Part shown: positions 7,593-15,675 of the stretch, in pieces | How positions within the stretch are numbered: the first letter of the stretch is position 1 | Layout of the letters: the number at the start of each line of letters is the position of its first letter | Assembly: GCA_001637315.1 (NCBI GenBank) | Contig: LSZA01000031.1 | Coordinates: 1 to 37,867, forward strand | Length of the DNA: 37,867 nucleotides | Reading direction: 5' to 3' | DNA from: Phormidium willei BDU 130791 | GTDB taxonomy: Bacteria; Cyanobacteriota; Cyanobacteriia; Cyanobacteriales; Geitlerinemataceae | The notes under the pieces: generated by a model | Seen by the model: the letters and a program-made list of their open reading frames with translations, nothing else | The model's database searches: none | Told to the model about the DNA's origin: nothing | Translations under genes and position numbers: made by a program

Positions 7593-8171
7593 CTACAACT
7601 CTACCGCTCCCTGTCGCAGAATCCGCCAATCGCCGTCCGTCCATTGCACAACCGTCGAGGGGAGTCCTGACCCAATACGGTTCTCATAGACATCTGGATC
7701 TAATACGCACAGGGAGGGAAAAGCTGCCGCAATGGCCGCCGCCTCTCGTAAAGGGGGTTCCCCAGAGCGATTGGCACTGGTGGTCGCGAGGGGGCCGGTG
7801 ACGGATAATAGTCTCTGGGCGATCGCACAATCGGGAACCCGAATCCCCAAGGTCCCCGAACCTCTGGGATTCATCCCCGCTGGAACCTTGGCACTGGCCG
7901 GCAAAACCAGCGTCAACGCACCGGGCCAATGCTGGTTCACCATCTCTTGCCAAATTGCCCGTTCGTCTGGTGTTCCCTCAACATACTCCCAAAGATCGTC
8001 GGGACTGGCTCCCATCAAAATCAAGGGTTTATCGAGGCTACGTTGTTTGAGGTGATAAATCGCCTCTGTGGTTTGAGGGTCGACGGCCAGAGCCGGAACG
8101 GTATCCGTCGGAAAACTCACCACAGACCCAGATTTGGCAGCATTAACAATGTCGTTGTAAGCAAAAAACAT
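7593..8171 (-). CDS. tsaC: L-threonylcarbamoyladenylate synthase (Sua5/YciO/YrdC family)
   Basis: A 192-residue YrdC-fold protein that makes threonylcarbamoyl-AMP for t6A37 modification of ANN-decoding tRNAs. Visible motifs are S-F-P-T-D-T-V near residue 20, K-Q-R-S-x-x-K-P-L and T-S-A-N-R-S-G-E (the SAN motif). It lacks the extra C-terminal Sua5 domain. The frame is open to 8246, but that part translates an intergenic repeat, so I start at the ATG at 8171 (M-F-F-A-Y-N). It follows prmC on the same strand. A YciO-type paralogue cannot be fully excluded. Confidence 0.88.
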   Translation of the reverse strand: MFFAYNDIVNAAKSGSVVSFPTDTVPALAVDPQTTEAIYHLKQRSLDKPLILMGASPDDLWEYVEGTPDERAIWQEMVNQHWPGALTLVLPASAKVPAGMNPRGSGTLGIRVPDCAIAQRLLSVTGPLATTSANRSGEPPLREAAAIAAAFPSLCVLDPDVYENRIGSGLPSTVVQWTDGDWRILRQGAVEL

Positions 8172-8206
8172 AGGGCAAGAAGGCAAAAGACTTAAGAAGG
8201 CAAGCG

Positions 8207-8227
8207 GGGGGAACACCGGAACAGAAA
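8207..8227. repeat. Heptamer-family repeat upstream of tsaC
   Basis: GGGGAACACCGGAACAG on the plus strand equals the CTGTTCCGGTGTTCCCC word found at the other heptamer sites. It lies immediately upstream of the chosen tsaC start. Confidence 0.55.
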
Positions 8228-8303
8228 CAACATCGTATCTTAACAACCTAGTACCCTTGTGGTCGCCCTCTTGCGCTATTAATTGATTACCATTAATTGA
8301 TTA

Positions 8304-9230
8304 TTAGTGACGTTTTTTTGTCTGCGTTCGGACAAAGCGATCGTGACCGGCGAAATCTCGAATCACATGAGGCGTCTCATAGTGACCGCTGTCTTGCAAG
8401 AGTTGACAGACGGCGGGGGATTGACCACTCATGATTTCTACAAGCCAGAGTCCTCCGGGTTGCAGATACTCAGGAGCCGTTTGAACCAGATGACGCAGAG
8501 CCGTTAAACCATCGTCGCCGCCATCGAGGGCGAGGTGGGGTTCGTGGTGGCTGACTTCCGGTTGCAGGTGGGGAATCTCGCCACTGGGGATATAGGGAGG
8601 ATTGGACACCAGTCCGTCAAGGTGTCCTTGTTGTGCCGCTAGAGGCTCGAACCAACTGCCTTGACAGAATTGGATGCGATCGCCCAATCCATGACGCTCA
8701 GCATTAGTTCGGGCCAGACGTAGGGCATCAGCACTACAGTCTACAGCATAGATTTTAGCCCTGGGAAGGGCTTGAGCGAGTCCAAGAGCGATCGCCCCGC
8801 TGCCCGTGCCTAAATCAACCCAAATTCCGGCGCTATCTACCTCTTTTCTCTCCAGAACGATGTCAATTATGGCTTCCGTTTCTGGACGCGGAATAAGAAC
8901 GGCTGGGGAGACGAGGAGATTGAAGTTGCGCCAGGGAACCGAGCCGAGAAGATATTGTAGAGGAGTGCGATCGCCCAGACGTTGCGCCCAGAGTTGGCTT
9001 AGCTCCTCCAGGGAACGGCTCAAGGAGAGGCGATCGCCCGGTTGTCCCAAGCGAAACTTGAGGCGATCTAACCTCGCCCCCTCATACAACAGCCAATCCA
9101 CCTCAGCCGGGTCAAGATCTTGAGCCAACGCATCGCGACGGGCCTGGTTGCGCCAGGCCCGTAACTCCGACACCGTTACCGCCACGGTCTCTCTAAGACT
9201 CAGATTCACCCCTTGAGATATCACTTCCAT
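8304..9230 (-). CDS. prmC: Release factor glutamine methyltransferase PrmC (HemK)
   Basis: A 308-residue SAM-dependent methyltransferase that modifies the Gln of the GGQ motif of RF1/RF2. It has an N-terminal helical domain (about residues 15-100), I-P-R-P-E-T-E (113-119), the SAM loop D-L-G-T-G-S-G-A-I-A-L (139-149) and the catalytic N-P-P-Y (210-213), all as in PrmC. The ATG at 9230 is the only sensible start; an earlier in-frame Met is not available. It lies 31 bases downstream of tic22 and upstream of tsaC on the same strand; prmC and tsaC are neighbours in many bacteria. Confidence 0.95.
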   Translation of the reverse strand: MEVISQGVNLSLRETVAVTVSELRAWRNQARRDALAQDLDPAEVDWLLYEGARLDRLKFRLGQPGDRLSLSRSLEELSQLWAQRLGDRTPLQYLLGSVPWRNFNLLVSPAVLIPRPETEAIIDIVLERKEVDSAGIWVDLGTGSGAIALGLAQALPRAKIYAVDCSADALRLARTNAERHGLGDRIQFCQGSWFEPLAAQQGHLDGLVSNPPYIPSGEIPHLQPEVSHHEPHLALDGGDDGLTALRHLVQTAPEYLQPGGLWLVEIMSGQSPAVCQLLQDSGHYETPHVIRDFAGHDRFVRTQTKKRH

Positions 9231-9240
9231 GCGTTTTCCG

Positions 9241-9266
9241 AGATCGAGCTAGTAGATCGAGCTAGT
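9241..9266. repeat. 13-base tandem duplication at the tic22 stop codon
   Basis: AGATCGAGCTAGT is present twice head to tail. The second copy contains the tic22 stop (TAG on the minus strand). Confidence 0.7.
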
Positions 9267-10110
9267 TCGACCCCGGAAGTGGAGGTGCACCGCTTCCGGG
9301 CTGAAGTTGGGGTGGTTGCTGCTGTTGCTGCTGTTGCATCTCCCGCATCATGTTCCCCACAAACTCCAACGAATCACTATCAGGAACAAACATCAACTGT
9401 CCCACCATTTCATTTTCTTCAGTTCGCAAGGTTTCCAAAACTCCCTCAAGCTGAACCACATCTGTTTCTACCGTAGAGGCAAAATCAGGCTGTTGTTCCT
9501 GAAAGCGAGCAATGACATTATCGAGATCCCCGCGATCAAAAAACAGAGGAATCACAACTTCTCCGTTAAACTCAACGGTCATATACCCCTGATCCGGGCC
9601 AGCCGTTGCCATAAACAGCGGTACGCCAGGATAGATATATTCGCCATTTTGTTGTAAAAGTTCGTCTTCCCGACCACTATCGAGGAGTACAGAAACCGCC
9701 GATTCAATATCCTGACGAGTGGGAACATAAGAGAACTCGATCGGCGTATTTTGATCTCGGTTGCTTTGTTCTAGCTGATAAATTTCCGCCAGGGAAATGA
9801 CAGTCACCTGAACTTCTCCCGCCATTTCCGGTTGCTCTTGCGTGAGGCGTTCGACGAAGCGATTGGCATCTTCAGGGTTCATAAACACCCCGGCCACTTC
9901 CGTCATTTCGCCATCTCGTTCAGGATTAGAAATACTGGCAATCAGCGGCGATCCCTCTGCATCGGTAATCGCAAAAACCGGAACCGATGATAGCTTTTGC
10001 AAAATTTCCTCTTCAGACAAGGCTAAAGCCGGATGAGTGGGGGCGATCGCCCCCAGAAGCGTTCCTCCCATCAGTCCTAACACAGCGCCCCAGCGAATTA
10101 ATGATTTCAT
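9262..10110 (-). CDS. tic22: Tic22-like periplasmic/lumenal protein
   Basis: A 282-residue secreted protein. An N-terminal signal peptide (M-K-S-L-I-R-W then a hydrophobic stretch, A-L-A-L near residue 31) precedes two repeats of the Tic22 fold, each containing V-P-V/L-F with A-I-T-D or A-T-A-G and a later F-x-N/D strand. The C-terminus is low complexity: seven Gln in a row, then Pro/Gly-rich. In cyanobacteria Tic22 is linked to outer-membrane biogenesis, and its plastid relative belongs to the import apparatus (family knowledge). The frame is open to 10290; I start at the ATG at 10110, which has AAGGAG 6-8 bases upstream and a proper signal peptide. Confidence 0.88.
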   Translation of the reverse strand: MKSLIRWGAVLGLMGGTLLGAIAPTHPALALSEEEILQKLSSVPVFAITDAEGSPLIASISNPERDGEMTEVAGVFMNPEDANRFVERLTQEQPEMAGEVQVTVISLAEIYQLEQSNRDQNTPIEFSYVPTRQDIESAVSVLLDSGREDELLQQNGEYIYPGVPLFMATAGPDQGYMTVEFNGEVVIPLFFDRGDLDNVIARFQEQQPDFASTVETDVVQLEGVLETLRTEENEMVGQLMFVPDSDSLEFVGNMMREMQQQQQQQPPQLQPGSGAPPLPGSN

Positions 10111-10289
10111 AGAAACTCCTTGAAACTCCTTCGTGAATTGTTGGCGAATGTAACCCATTATTTGATCTAAGGCCATAGACTCGTTGGCGATCGCCGTAAA
10201 CAGACAGTGCTTAGAATGCCACAAGGCTATCCAAGATGAGGGTCTACACGATCCCTCTGACGATCCCTGTGCCCCATCAGTTTCCCCCA

Positions 10290-11168
10290 TTAGTTGGCCG
10301 ATGTGGGACGAGTTCCCGGCCCCACTCCCGTGCGCGAATCCGCCACAACCGTCAACTCCTCAACACTTCCCGGTGCGCCCATCGGTTGCGCCTCATCGCC
10401 ATTCACGGCGATCATCACCCCTCCCGCGTTCCCCGCAATGACCGTCAGTTCACGGTTAGCGCTCCAGGTATGCGTTCCTTGACTGAGCATCCCCTCAAAG
10501 GTGGTTTCGCCATCGGCCACCACCTGAATCCAGGACTCATCCGTCAGGGTAACTCCCACTTGGACCTGTTGCGAGGGAGAATTCGCCGGATCAGACGAAC
10601 TGGCGTTGGCGGTTACCGTGGACGGGCTAACCTCGGGGAGTGAGACATCCCCCGCCCCCGGAGTGGGGGTCAACTCACCGAGATTATCTGCTGTTTGCGG
10701 GGGGGATAGGGAACTATCGGGACTGCGAGAGTCGGAATTGACCGATTCTGACAATCCTCGCACCGAGAAAATAACGAGGAAGATATAAAGAAGATATAAG
10801 TGGAACGGACGCAGTTGCATCAGCGAAGACCCGCGCCAACTAGGTTTAGCCGGAAAGGACTCATTCCCCGTCGGAAATTCTCGAGCATAAGCGCAGCCAT
10901 CTAAGCCAACATAGTCGGCAAAACGGCGTAAAAATCCCTGAACATAGACCGGTTCAGGCAGCTTTGCCAGGTCACCATCTTCAATGGCCCGCAGCAGGCG
11001 AGCCGGAATCAGAGTTTGTCGGGCGATCGTATCGATAGCCAAGGATTGCTCCTGACGAAGTTCACGCAACTGAGCCCCCATCGTCGCTAGGGTTCGAGCT
11101 TGAATCTGGGGAAGACTAAGCTGTTCCTTCTTTTGTTTTCGTTTGAACTGAATCCGCGAGAACTTCAT
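10290..11168 (-). CDS. rodZ: RodZ-like helix-turn-helix membrane protein
   Basis: A 292-residue protein with RodZ architecture. It has an N-terminal basic region, an HTH_25-type domain (about residues 32-85, L-R-E-L-R-Q-E-Q-S-L then I-E-D-G-D-L-A-K-L-P-E-P-V-Y-V-Q-G-F-L-R), one transmembrane helix (about 122-138), a Ser/Pro/Thr-rich linker and a C-terminal beta-rich DUF4115 domain. RodZ couples MreB to the elongation machinery in rods; the same role here is inferred. The ATG at 11168 overlaps the stop of the preceding pseudouridine synthase gene (ATGA) and has AAGGAG 8 bases upstream, so the two are translationally coupled. Confidence 0.85.
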   Translation of the reverse strand: MKFSRIQFKRKQKKEQLSLPQIQARTLATMGAQLRELRQEQSLAIDTIARQTLIPARLLRAIEDGDLAKLPEPVYVQGFLRRFADYVGLDGCAYAREFPTGNESFPAKPSWRGSSLMQLRPFHLYLLYIFLVIFSVRGLSESVNSDSRSPDSSLSPPQTADNLGELTPTPGAGDVSLPEVSPSTVTANASSSDPANSPSQQVQVGVTLTDESWIQVVADGETTFEGMLSQGTHTWSANRELTVIAGNAGGVMIAVNGDEAQPMGAPGSVEELTVVADSRTGVGPGTRPTSAN

Positions 11169-11968
11169 CCGCTGTGCTCCTTGAGCTTCGATCGCACGCC
11201 TACTGATTTTAGGGTGAGTTGCGTTTGCCATGACTGTAACGCGTGGATTTCTGATTGGGTCAAACAGCGATAACACCCTGGGGCTAAGCCATTCTCCAGT
11301 CCACCGTTGAGTTGAACTGAGCCAATTTGGGTTCGGTGCAATGTTTCTACGGGATGTCCGAGTTGTTCAGCCACACGACGAATCTGGCGATTGCGACCCT
11401 CCGTTAACACCACTTCGATCTCAGTTCGCCGTTGGCCCTGCCGAGAGAGCACCCGCACCTGAGCGGGTAGAGTTTTGCGTTCATTCAGGATGATGCCATC
11501 TCGCCATTGTTGCAATTGTCCCTCTGATGGGGACCCCTGGACCCAAACCTGATAGGTCTTGGGTACATGATAGCGAGGATGAGTTAAAGCATAGGTCAGA
11601 CCACCATCATTCGTCAGTAATAGCGCTCCCGTTGACTCAACATCAAGACGGCCCACGGGGTGCAGTCCTTGTCCTTGAGCCAAATGTTGAGGGAGAAGAC
11701 TGAGTACCGTCGGTCGTCTATGGGTATCCCGACAGGTGCTGACCACTCCTGCTGGTTTGTTGAGAAGGAGATATCGTCGTGGCGGTTGTTGAGCCGGATT
11801 AACGGCGCGACCATCCACGAGGATGCGATCGCGCTCAGGATGAGCTTTCGCCCCCAACTCCGCCGTAGCCCCGTTTAGGCTAACTCGTCCTTGACGAATT
11901 AGGTCTTCGGCACGGCGTCGGGAGGCGATGCCCCAATGCGATAAGAGTTTTTGTAGTCGTTCTTCCAC
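11165..11968 (-). CDS. RluB/RsuA-family pseudouridine synthase
   Basis: A 267-residue enzyme with an N-terminal S4 RNA-binding domain (E-E-R-L-Q-K-L-L-S-H-W-G-I-A-S-R-R-R-A-E) and a pseudouridine synthase domain. The catalytic Asp lies in V-G-R-L-D-V-E-S-T-G-A-L-L-L-T-N-D-G. Family members modify 23S or 16S rRNA; the overall sequence is closest to RluB (23S position 2605 in E. coli), but the target is not certain. The frame extends to a TTG at 12034. I start at the GTG at 11968, which gives the family's usual M-E-E-R-L-Q-K beginning. Its stop overlaps the rodZ start by 4 bases. Confidence 0.88.
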   Translation of the reverse strand: MEERLQKLLSHWGIASRRRAEDLIRQGRVSLNGATAELGAKAHPERDRILVDGRAVNPAQQPPRRYLLLNKPAGVVSTCRDTHRRPTVLSLLPQHLAQGQGLHPVGRLDVESTGALLLTNDGGLTYALTHPRYHVPKTYQVWVQGSPSEGQLQQWRDGIILNERKTLPAQVRVLSRQGQRRTEIEVVLTEGRNRQIRRVAEQLGHPVETLHRTQIGSVQLNGGLENGLAPGCYRCLTQSEIHALQSWQTQLTLKSVGVRSKLKEHSG

Positions 11969-12095
11969 GCGCGAACAGATGGCAGATGCCAAAGTGAAAG
12001 CTAGTTCCGATTTAATGGCCGGGTTGTTACACAAATCTTACATGGAAATCCCCCCATTGATAGTATGAATAGGGAAATCTCAAACTCAGGGTTTA

Positions 12096-13028
12096 ATGAT
12101 GAAAGTGGCGATCGCAGGCGGAACGGGTTTTGTTGGGCAACGGTTGGTACGACAACTGACTCAGGATGGGGCTTCGGTCGTGCTGTTAACCCGCAATCAA
12201 CCCAAAGGGACAGGACAATTTCCCCCCTCAGCGTTTCCAACGGTAGAGGTCGTTCCCTATGATCCTCGCCAGTCTGGCCCCTGGCAGGAGTCCATTTCTG
12301 GCTGTACTGGGGTCGTTAATTTAGCGGGGGCGCCCATTGCCGATCACCGCTGGACGGCTGACTATAAACAAGAAATCCTCGACAGTCGCACGCAAACCAC
12401 CGAAAAACTCGTCGAGGCGATCGCCGCCGCCCCAGACAAGCCCCAAGTGCTGGTTAACGCCTCAGCCGTGGGCTATTACGGAACCAGTGAAACGGCAGTC
12501 TTTGATGAAACCAGCGCTCCAGGAGACGATTATCTAGCCCAAGTCTGTCAAGCCTGGGAAGCAGCGGCGCAGGAGGTCACCGCCGTCGGCACTCGTTTGG
12601 TGATTGCTCGCTTTGGCATTGTTCTCGGTCCCGATGGCGGGGCGCTCGGCAAAATGTTAACCCCATTTCAGTTATTCGCCGGCGGGCCGATTGGGAGTGG
12701 GAAACAATGGGTGTCTTGGGTTCACCGTCAGGATGTGGTGCGATTCCTCACCCAGGCCCTTTCCAATCCAGACCTGTCTGGAGTCTATAATGCTACCGCC
12801 CCCAACCCGGTACGGATGCAAACCCTCTGCAACGTTTTAGGTGAGGTCATGTCTCGTCCCTCCTGGCTACCAGTTCCTGAGTTTGCCTTGGAGTTACTTT
12901 TAGGCGAAGGTGCCATGGTGGTCTTGGATGGTCAACAGGTGTTACCCAAACAAACGTTGGCCGCTGGGTTTGACTACCGCTTTGATACCCTCAAACCTGC
13001 TTTAGAGGATGTTTTGGCTCGCCAATAG
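12096..13028 (+). CDS. TIGR01777-type epimerase, SDR39U1/GC1-SulA-like
   Basis: A 310-residue atypical short-chain dehydrogenase/epimerase. The NAD(P)-binding loop G-G-T-G-F-V-G (8-14), N-L-A-G-A-P-I, S-A-V-G-Y-Y-G and R-F-G-I-V-L-G are the TIGR01777 signature. The plant homologue (GC1/AtSulA) is needed for normal chloroplast division, and a cyanobacterial relative has been linked to cell division (established for homologues); the enzyme's substrate is unknown. Two adjacent ATG codons (12096, 12099) are both possible. It diverges from the pseudouridine synthase gene. Confidence 0.9.
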   Translation: MMKVAIAGGTGFVGQRLVRQLTQDGASVVLLTRNQPKGTGQFPPSAFPTVEVVPYDPRQSGPWQESISGCTGVVNLAGAPIADHRWTADYKQEILDSRTQTTEKLVEAIAAAPDKPQVLVNASAVGYYGTSETAVFDETSAPGDDYLAQVCQAWEAAAQEVTAVGTRLVIARFGIVLGPDGGALGKMLTPFQLFAGGPIGSGKQWVSWVHRQDVVRFLTQALSNPDLSGVYNATAPNPVRMQTLCNVLGEVMSRPSWLPVPEFALELLLGEGAMVVLDGQQVLPKQTLAAGFDYRFDTLKPALEDVLARQ

Positions 13029-13063
13029 CTGGCCGACCGGTTTCACAAAATATCCATAAAAAA

Positions 13064-13097
13064 GGCAACACCCCTAAAAAGGTGTTGCCGAATGGAT
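13064..13097. terminator. Bidirectional terminator
   Basis: A 9-bp perfect stem GGCAACACC/GGTGTTGCC has an 8-base loop. Read on the minus strand, the stem is followed directly by TTTTTT, so it terminates the small gene at 13159-13350. On the plus strand a T run follows 7 bases later and could end the epimerase transcript. Confidence 0.85.
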
Positions 13098-13158
13098 TTT
13101 TAGCTAGAGTTTTTTAGTTCACAGTCTGGGATACTCAGACGACGAGACCCTCAAGAAT

Positions 13159-13350
13159 CTAGTCAACCAGGTCTTCGACGGATTCGAGATTGTCGGGATC
13201 AACATAATGGCAGCTCACGTCATCAAAGCAGATGAGCGCCCAGCCGGACTCGTCAACGCCCATTAGCTGATATTGTCCGTCACGGACGAAGAACCCTTGG
13301 TGATTACGGGTTTCGGGCTTAATTGAAACGTTGTTGTTAGTATTACTCAT
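13159..13350 (-). CDS. Small acidic protein of unknown function
   Basis: A 63-residue protein without recognisable family. The first 15 residues are Asn/Thr-rich and polar. The rest (H-Q-G-F-F-V-R-D-G-Q-Y-Q-L-M-G, then W-A-L-I-C-F-D-D, ending in an acidic D-N-L-E-S-V-E-D-L-V-D) looks like a compact beta-rich fold. It has two Cys and no membrane span. Coding is supported by AAGGAG 9 bases before the ATG and by a dedicated terminator downstream. It appears to be a single-gene transcript. Confidence 0.7.
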   Translation of the reverse strand: MSNTNNNVSIKPETRNHQGFFVRDGQYQLMGVDESGWALICFDDVSCHYVDPDNLESVEDLVD

Positions 13351-13553
13351 GTGATGTTTCTCCTTATAAATTTGTGATTGGAATAGTTAATGTCTGACTT
13401 CACATAATCTTATCACTATCTTTTTGGATTTTTTATAAAGTAATTTAAGGAATTGTGAAGCACACGTTACAATTTCCGGCGAATCATCAGTTCCAAAAAT
13501 GAGATGAACCGCAGTTTAGGTAAGCGTTTCAGGGGCTAAGAGGAGAACCCTGG

Positions 13554-13694
13554 ATGGATGAAATTCAAGACGATCGCCCCCCAAATCGAGATCAAATTTA
13601 TCCAGCCATCCCTCGGTTTCCACCTCGATTTCTTAACAGAACGTTACGATTGAGTCCAATCTCTAAGCAAAGAGCCAATTTTGGACTCGTTTGA
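13554..13694 (+). CDS. Possible 46-residue small protein
   Basis: A short frame starting at an ATG with AGGAG 8 bases upstream. The product is Pro/Arg-rich (M-D-E-I-Q-D-D-R-P-P-N-R at the start, P-R-F-P-P-R-F-L-N-R in the middle). Its last 32 bases overlap the 3' end of the opposing TPR gene. No family is recognised. Support is limited to the ribosome-binding site and position in an otherwise gene-free 312-base gap (13351-13662), so it may be chance. Confidence 0.25.
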   Translation: MDEIQDDRPPNRDQIYPAIPRFPPRFLNRTLRLSPISKQRANFGLV

Positions 13695-14082
13695 GATTAT
13701 CCCAGTCGGGTTTACGAGTCAGTCCATCCTGACAGTTGCGCTGAAGTTCCTCGCGCAACTCATCGGAGTAGGCCATCACCTCAAGCGCGTGATCAATATG
13801 CTGACGAACCCCCTTCTTCTGGGTATCGAGCATCGCTAAGGCTAAGTTAACCTGGGCTTGAGGATCTTGGGGACTGAGTTTGACGGCTTTGCTGGCGGCT
13901 TTATAGGCGGATTTCGGACGATCGCCCAATAAATAAAGCCAGGCCAGACAAGTCCAGGCGGCGCTATTCTTGGGGGCGCGATCGCAGATATCCTTAAACA
14001 CAGGGATCAGCACATCGATCGACTCACCATTCTGATAGCGGGCGATGGCCTGTTCAAATTCCGTTTCAACAGGTGCATTCAT
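13663..14082 (-). CDS. TPR-repeat protein
   Basis: A 139-residue protein with about two tetratricopeptide repeats (A-W-T-C-L-A-W-L-Y-L-L-G, then A-Y-K-A-A-S-K-A-V-K-L-S-P-Q-D-P-Q-A) followed by a helical C-terminus ending D-W-D-N-L-K-R-V-Q-N-W-L-F. Soluble; likely a protein-interaction module, partner unknown. The frame is open to 14163, but the upstream part runs into a terminator hairpin, so I start at the ATG at 14082 (M-N-A-P-V-E-T-E-F). It sits just downstream of the SufA-type gene but is separated from it by that terminator. Confidence 0.8.
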   Translation of the reverse strand: MNAPVETEFEQAIARYQNGESIDVLIPVFKDICDRAPKNSAAWTCLAWLYLLGDRPKSAYKAASKAVKLSPQDPQAQVNLALAMLDTQKKGVRQHIDHALEVMAYSDELREELQRNCQDGLTRKPDWDNLKRVQNWLFA

Positions 14083-14140
14083 AAGATACAAGACTCCAAC
14101 AGGATAAGGTTGATCAGCACAAAGCGGGATCACCGCCATA

Positions 14141-14171
14141 AAAAGAGGGACGTCTTTTAACAAACGTCCCT
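14141..14171 (-). terminator. Terminator of the SufA-type gene
   Basis: An 8-bp perfect stem AGGGACGT/ACGTCCCT with a 10-base loop is followed on the minus strand by CTTTTTAT. It lies about 45 bases past the stop at 14218. Confidence 0.8.
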
Positions 14172-14217
14172 TCCTAAGATACGGGAAATCGAGAAAATTC
14201 TCGCCGGTTCGGGGGAA

Positions 14218-14574
14218 CTAGGCCGAGAACGAGCTACCACACCCACAAGTTTGAGTGGCATTGGGGTTGGTGAAGGTGAACCCTCCCCCAATCAAAGCGG
14301 TATTGTAATCTAAGACTAAGCCATAGAGATATAAGAGGCTCTTGCGATCGCAGACCACCTGAAAGCCCTCATAATCATAGACCTCATCATCCTCTCGGAC
14401 ATTGCTCGCATCTTCAAAGTCCATCGTATAGGACATTCCGGAACAACCGCCCTGACGAACGCCAACCCGTAAAAACAGGTCTTCTCCCTGCTGTTGACGC
14501 AACGCCATCACCTGTTTGAGCGCTGTTTCAGTCATCTGAATACCCCGTTGCGGAGCTTGAGTTGCTTGAGTCAT
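14218..14574 (-). CDS. sufA: A-type iron-sulfur carrier protein (SufA/IscA family)
   Basis: A 118-residue A-type carrier that holds and hands on Fe-S clusters. The three conserved cysteines are C44 in Q-G-G-C-S-G-M-S-Y and C110/C112 in T-C-G-C-G-S-S-F near the end. The ATG at 14574 has AGGAG about 11 bases upstream. No other suf or isc gene is adjacent, as is usual for cyanobacterial sufA. The distinction from IscA or ErpA is by overall resemblance only. Confidence 0.9.
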   Translation of the reverse strand: MTQATQAPQRGIQMTETALKQVMALRQQQGEDLFLRVGVRQGGCSGMSYTMDFEDASNVREDDEVYDYEGFQVVCDRKSLLYLYGLVLDYNTALIGGGFTFTNPNATQTCGCGSSFSA

Positions 14575-14679
14575 TGGTATACAGAACTCCTAAACTGAGT
14601 TGATTAAGGGCAAAAGAAACTCTTACCCCATGATAGTTAGATCTCGCCCGTGATTCTATTGTCTATACAAAAAAATAAA

Positions 14680-14751
<72 letters not shown>

Positions 14752-14818
14752 ATAGACTCCCATTGTAGCCGAAGCTGCCAAGTTTGGCAAGAGGGGGAAG
14801 AAGGCAAGAGCGCGATCT

Positions 14819-14858
14819 GTTCCCTGTTCCCTGTTCCCTATTCCCTGTTCCCTATTCC
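14819..14858. repeat. Heptamer repeat array (TTCCCTA/TTCCCTG type)
   Basis: Nearly six head-to-tail copies of GTTCCCT/ATTCCCT lie between the tRNA and radC. The last unit runs into the radC stop codon region (14852-14858). Confidence 0.85.
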
Positions 14859-15580
14859 TGCGGTAAATCCTGCCACAACTTCGTTTGCTGACGTAGGCTG
14901 GCATAATTGCCATGACCGAGAATCAAATGATCGAGGATGGGAATCGAGAGAATCTGACCAATTTGTAGAAGACGACGAGTTAAATCGAGATCCTGCCGAC
15001 TAGGACTGACATTACCCGTGGGATGATTATGAGCCACGATCGCCCGATTAGCCCCCTGACGAATCACCTCGCGAAAAATATCCGGCGGATGGGCCAGAGT
15101 TTCCGTCGCCGTACCAATCGTTAACACCTGAGTTCCCAAAACGCGATTGCGGACATCCAATAACAACACCGCAAAACGTTCCGCCTCCTGCCACATGAGA
15201 TCATGGCTTAAATAGGCCACCGCCGTTGCCGGATCTTCAATCACCTGACGTTCCGCCGGACGAGTTTGGAAGGCCCGTTTCCCCAACTCGATCGCCGCCA
15301 CAATCGTCGTCGCCTTGGCCAAACCAATCCCCGGAATTTGCATCAACTCCTGAGGCGACACCGTGCGTAACACCTCCAACGGTTCCGGACTGCGATCGCC
15401 CAACAGACGTAAAATTTCTTGCCCCAACCCCACCGCCGAAAGATTCTCACTGCGAGCCCCCGTTCCCAACAAAATCGCCAACAATTCCGCCGTGGCCAAA
15501 TGATTCGCACCCGAGGCCACCAATCGTTCCCGAGGACGTTCTGTAGCCGGCATATCTGCGATGCGAACGTTATACCCCAT
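14852..15580 (-). CDS. radC: RadC-family JAB/MPN protein
   Basis: A 242-residue RadC-like protein. An N-terminal helix-hairpin-helix region (I-P-G-I-G-L-A-K-A) is followed by a JAB/MPN+ metalloprotease-fold domain with H-N-H-P-T-G-N-V-x-P-S-x-x-D, the zinc-binding signature. The early link to DNA repair has been questioned for E. coli RadC, and the biochemical role remains open. The frame begins 12 bases earlier with a GTG; I prefer the ATG at 15580 ([11 protein letters not shown]). Its stop codon lies inside a heptamer repeat array. Confidence 0.92.
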   Translation of the reverse strand: MGYNVRIADMPATERPRERLVASGANHLATAELLAILLGTGARSENLSAVGLGQEILRLLGDRSPEPLEVLRTVSPQELMQIPGIGLAKATTIVAAIELGKRAFQTRPAERQVIEDPATAVAYLSHDLMWQEAERFAVLLLDVRNRVLGTQVLTIGTATETLAHPPDIFREVIRQGANRAIVAHNHPTGNVSPSRQDLDLTRRLLQIGQILSIPILDHLILGHGNYASLRQQTKLWQDLPQE

Positions 15581-15675
15581 GACTGATCTCACCCTGAACT
15601 AGCCGAAATTGCCCGCCATTCTAAACGATGCTTCCAGAAATGTCCCTGAAAACCTTTCAATTTCCGTGATTCCAC

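Noticed and set aside
14819-14858. CRISPR-like array
   Set aside because: Units are 7 bases without spacers; these are simple tandem heptamers.
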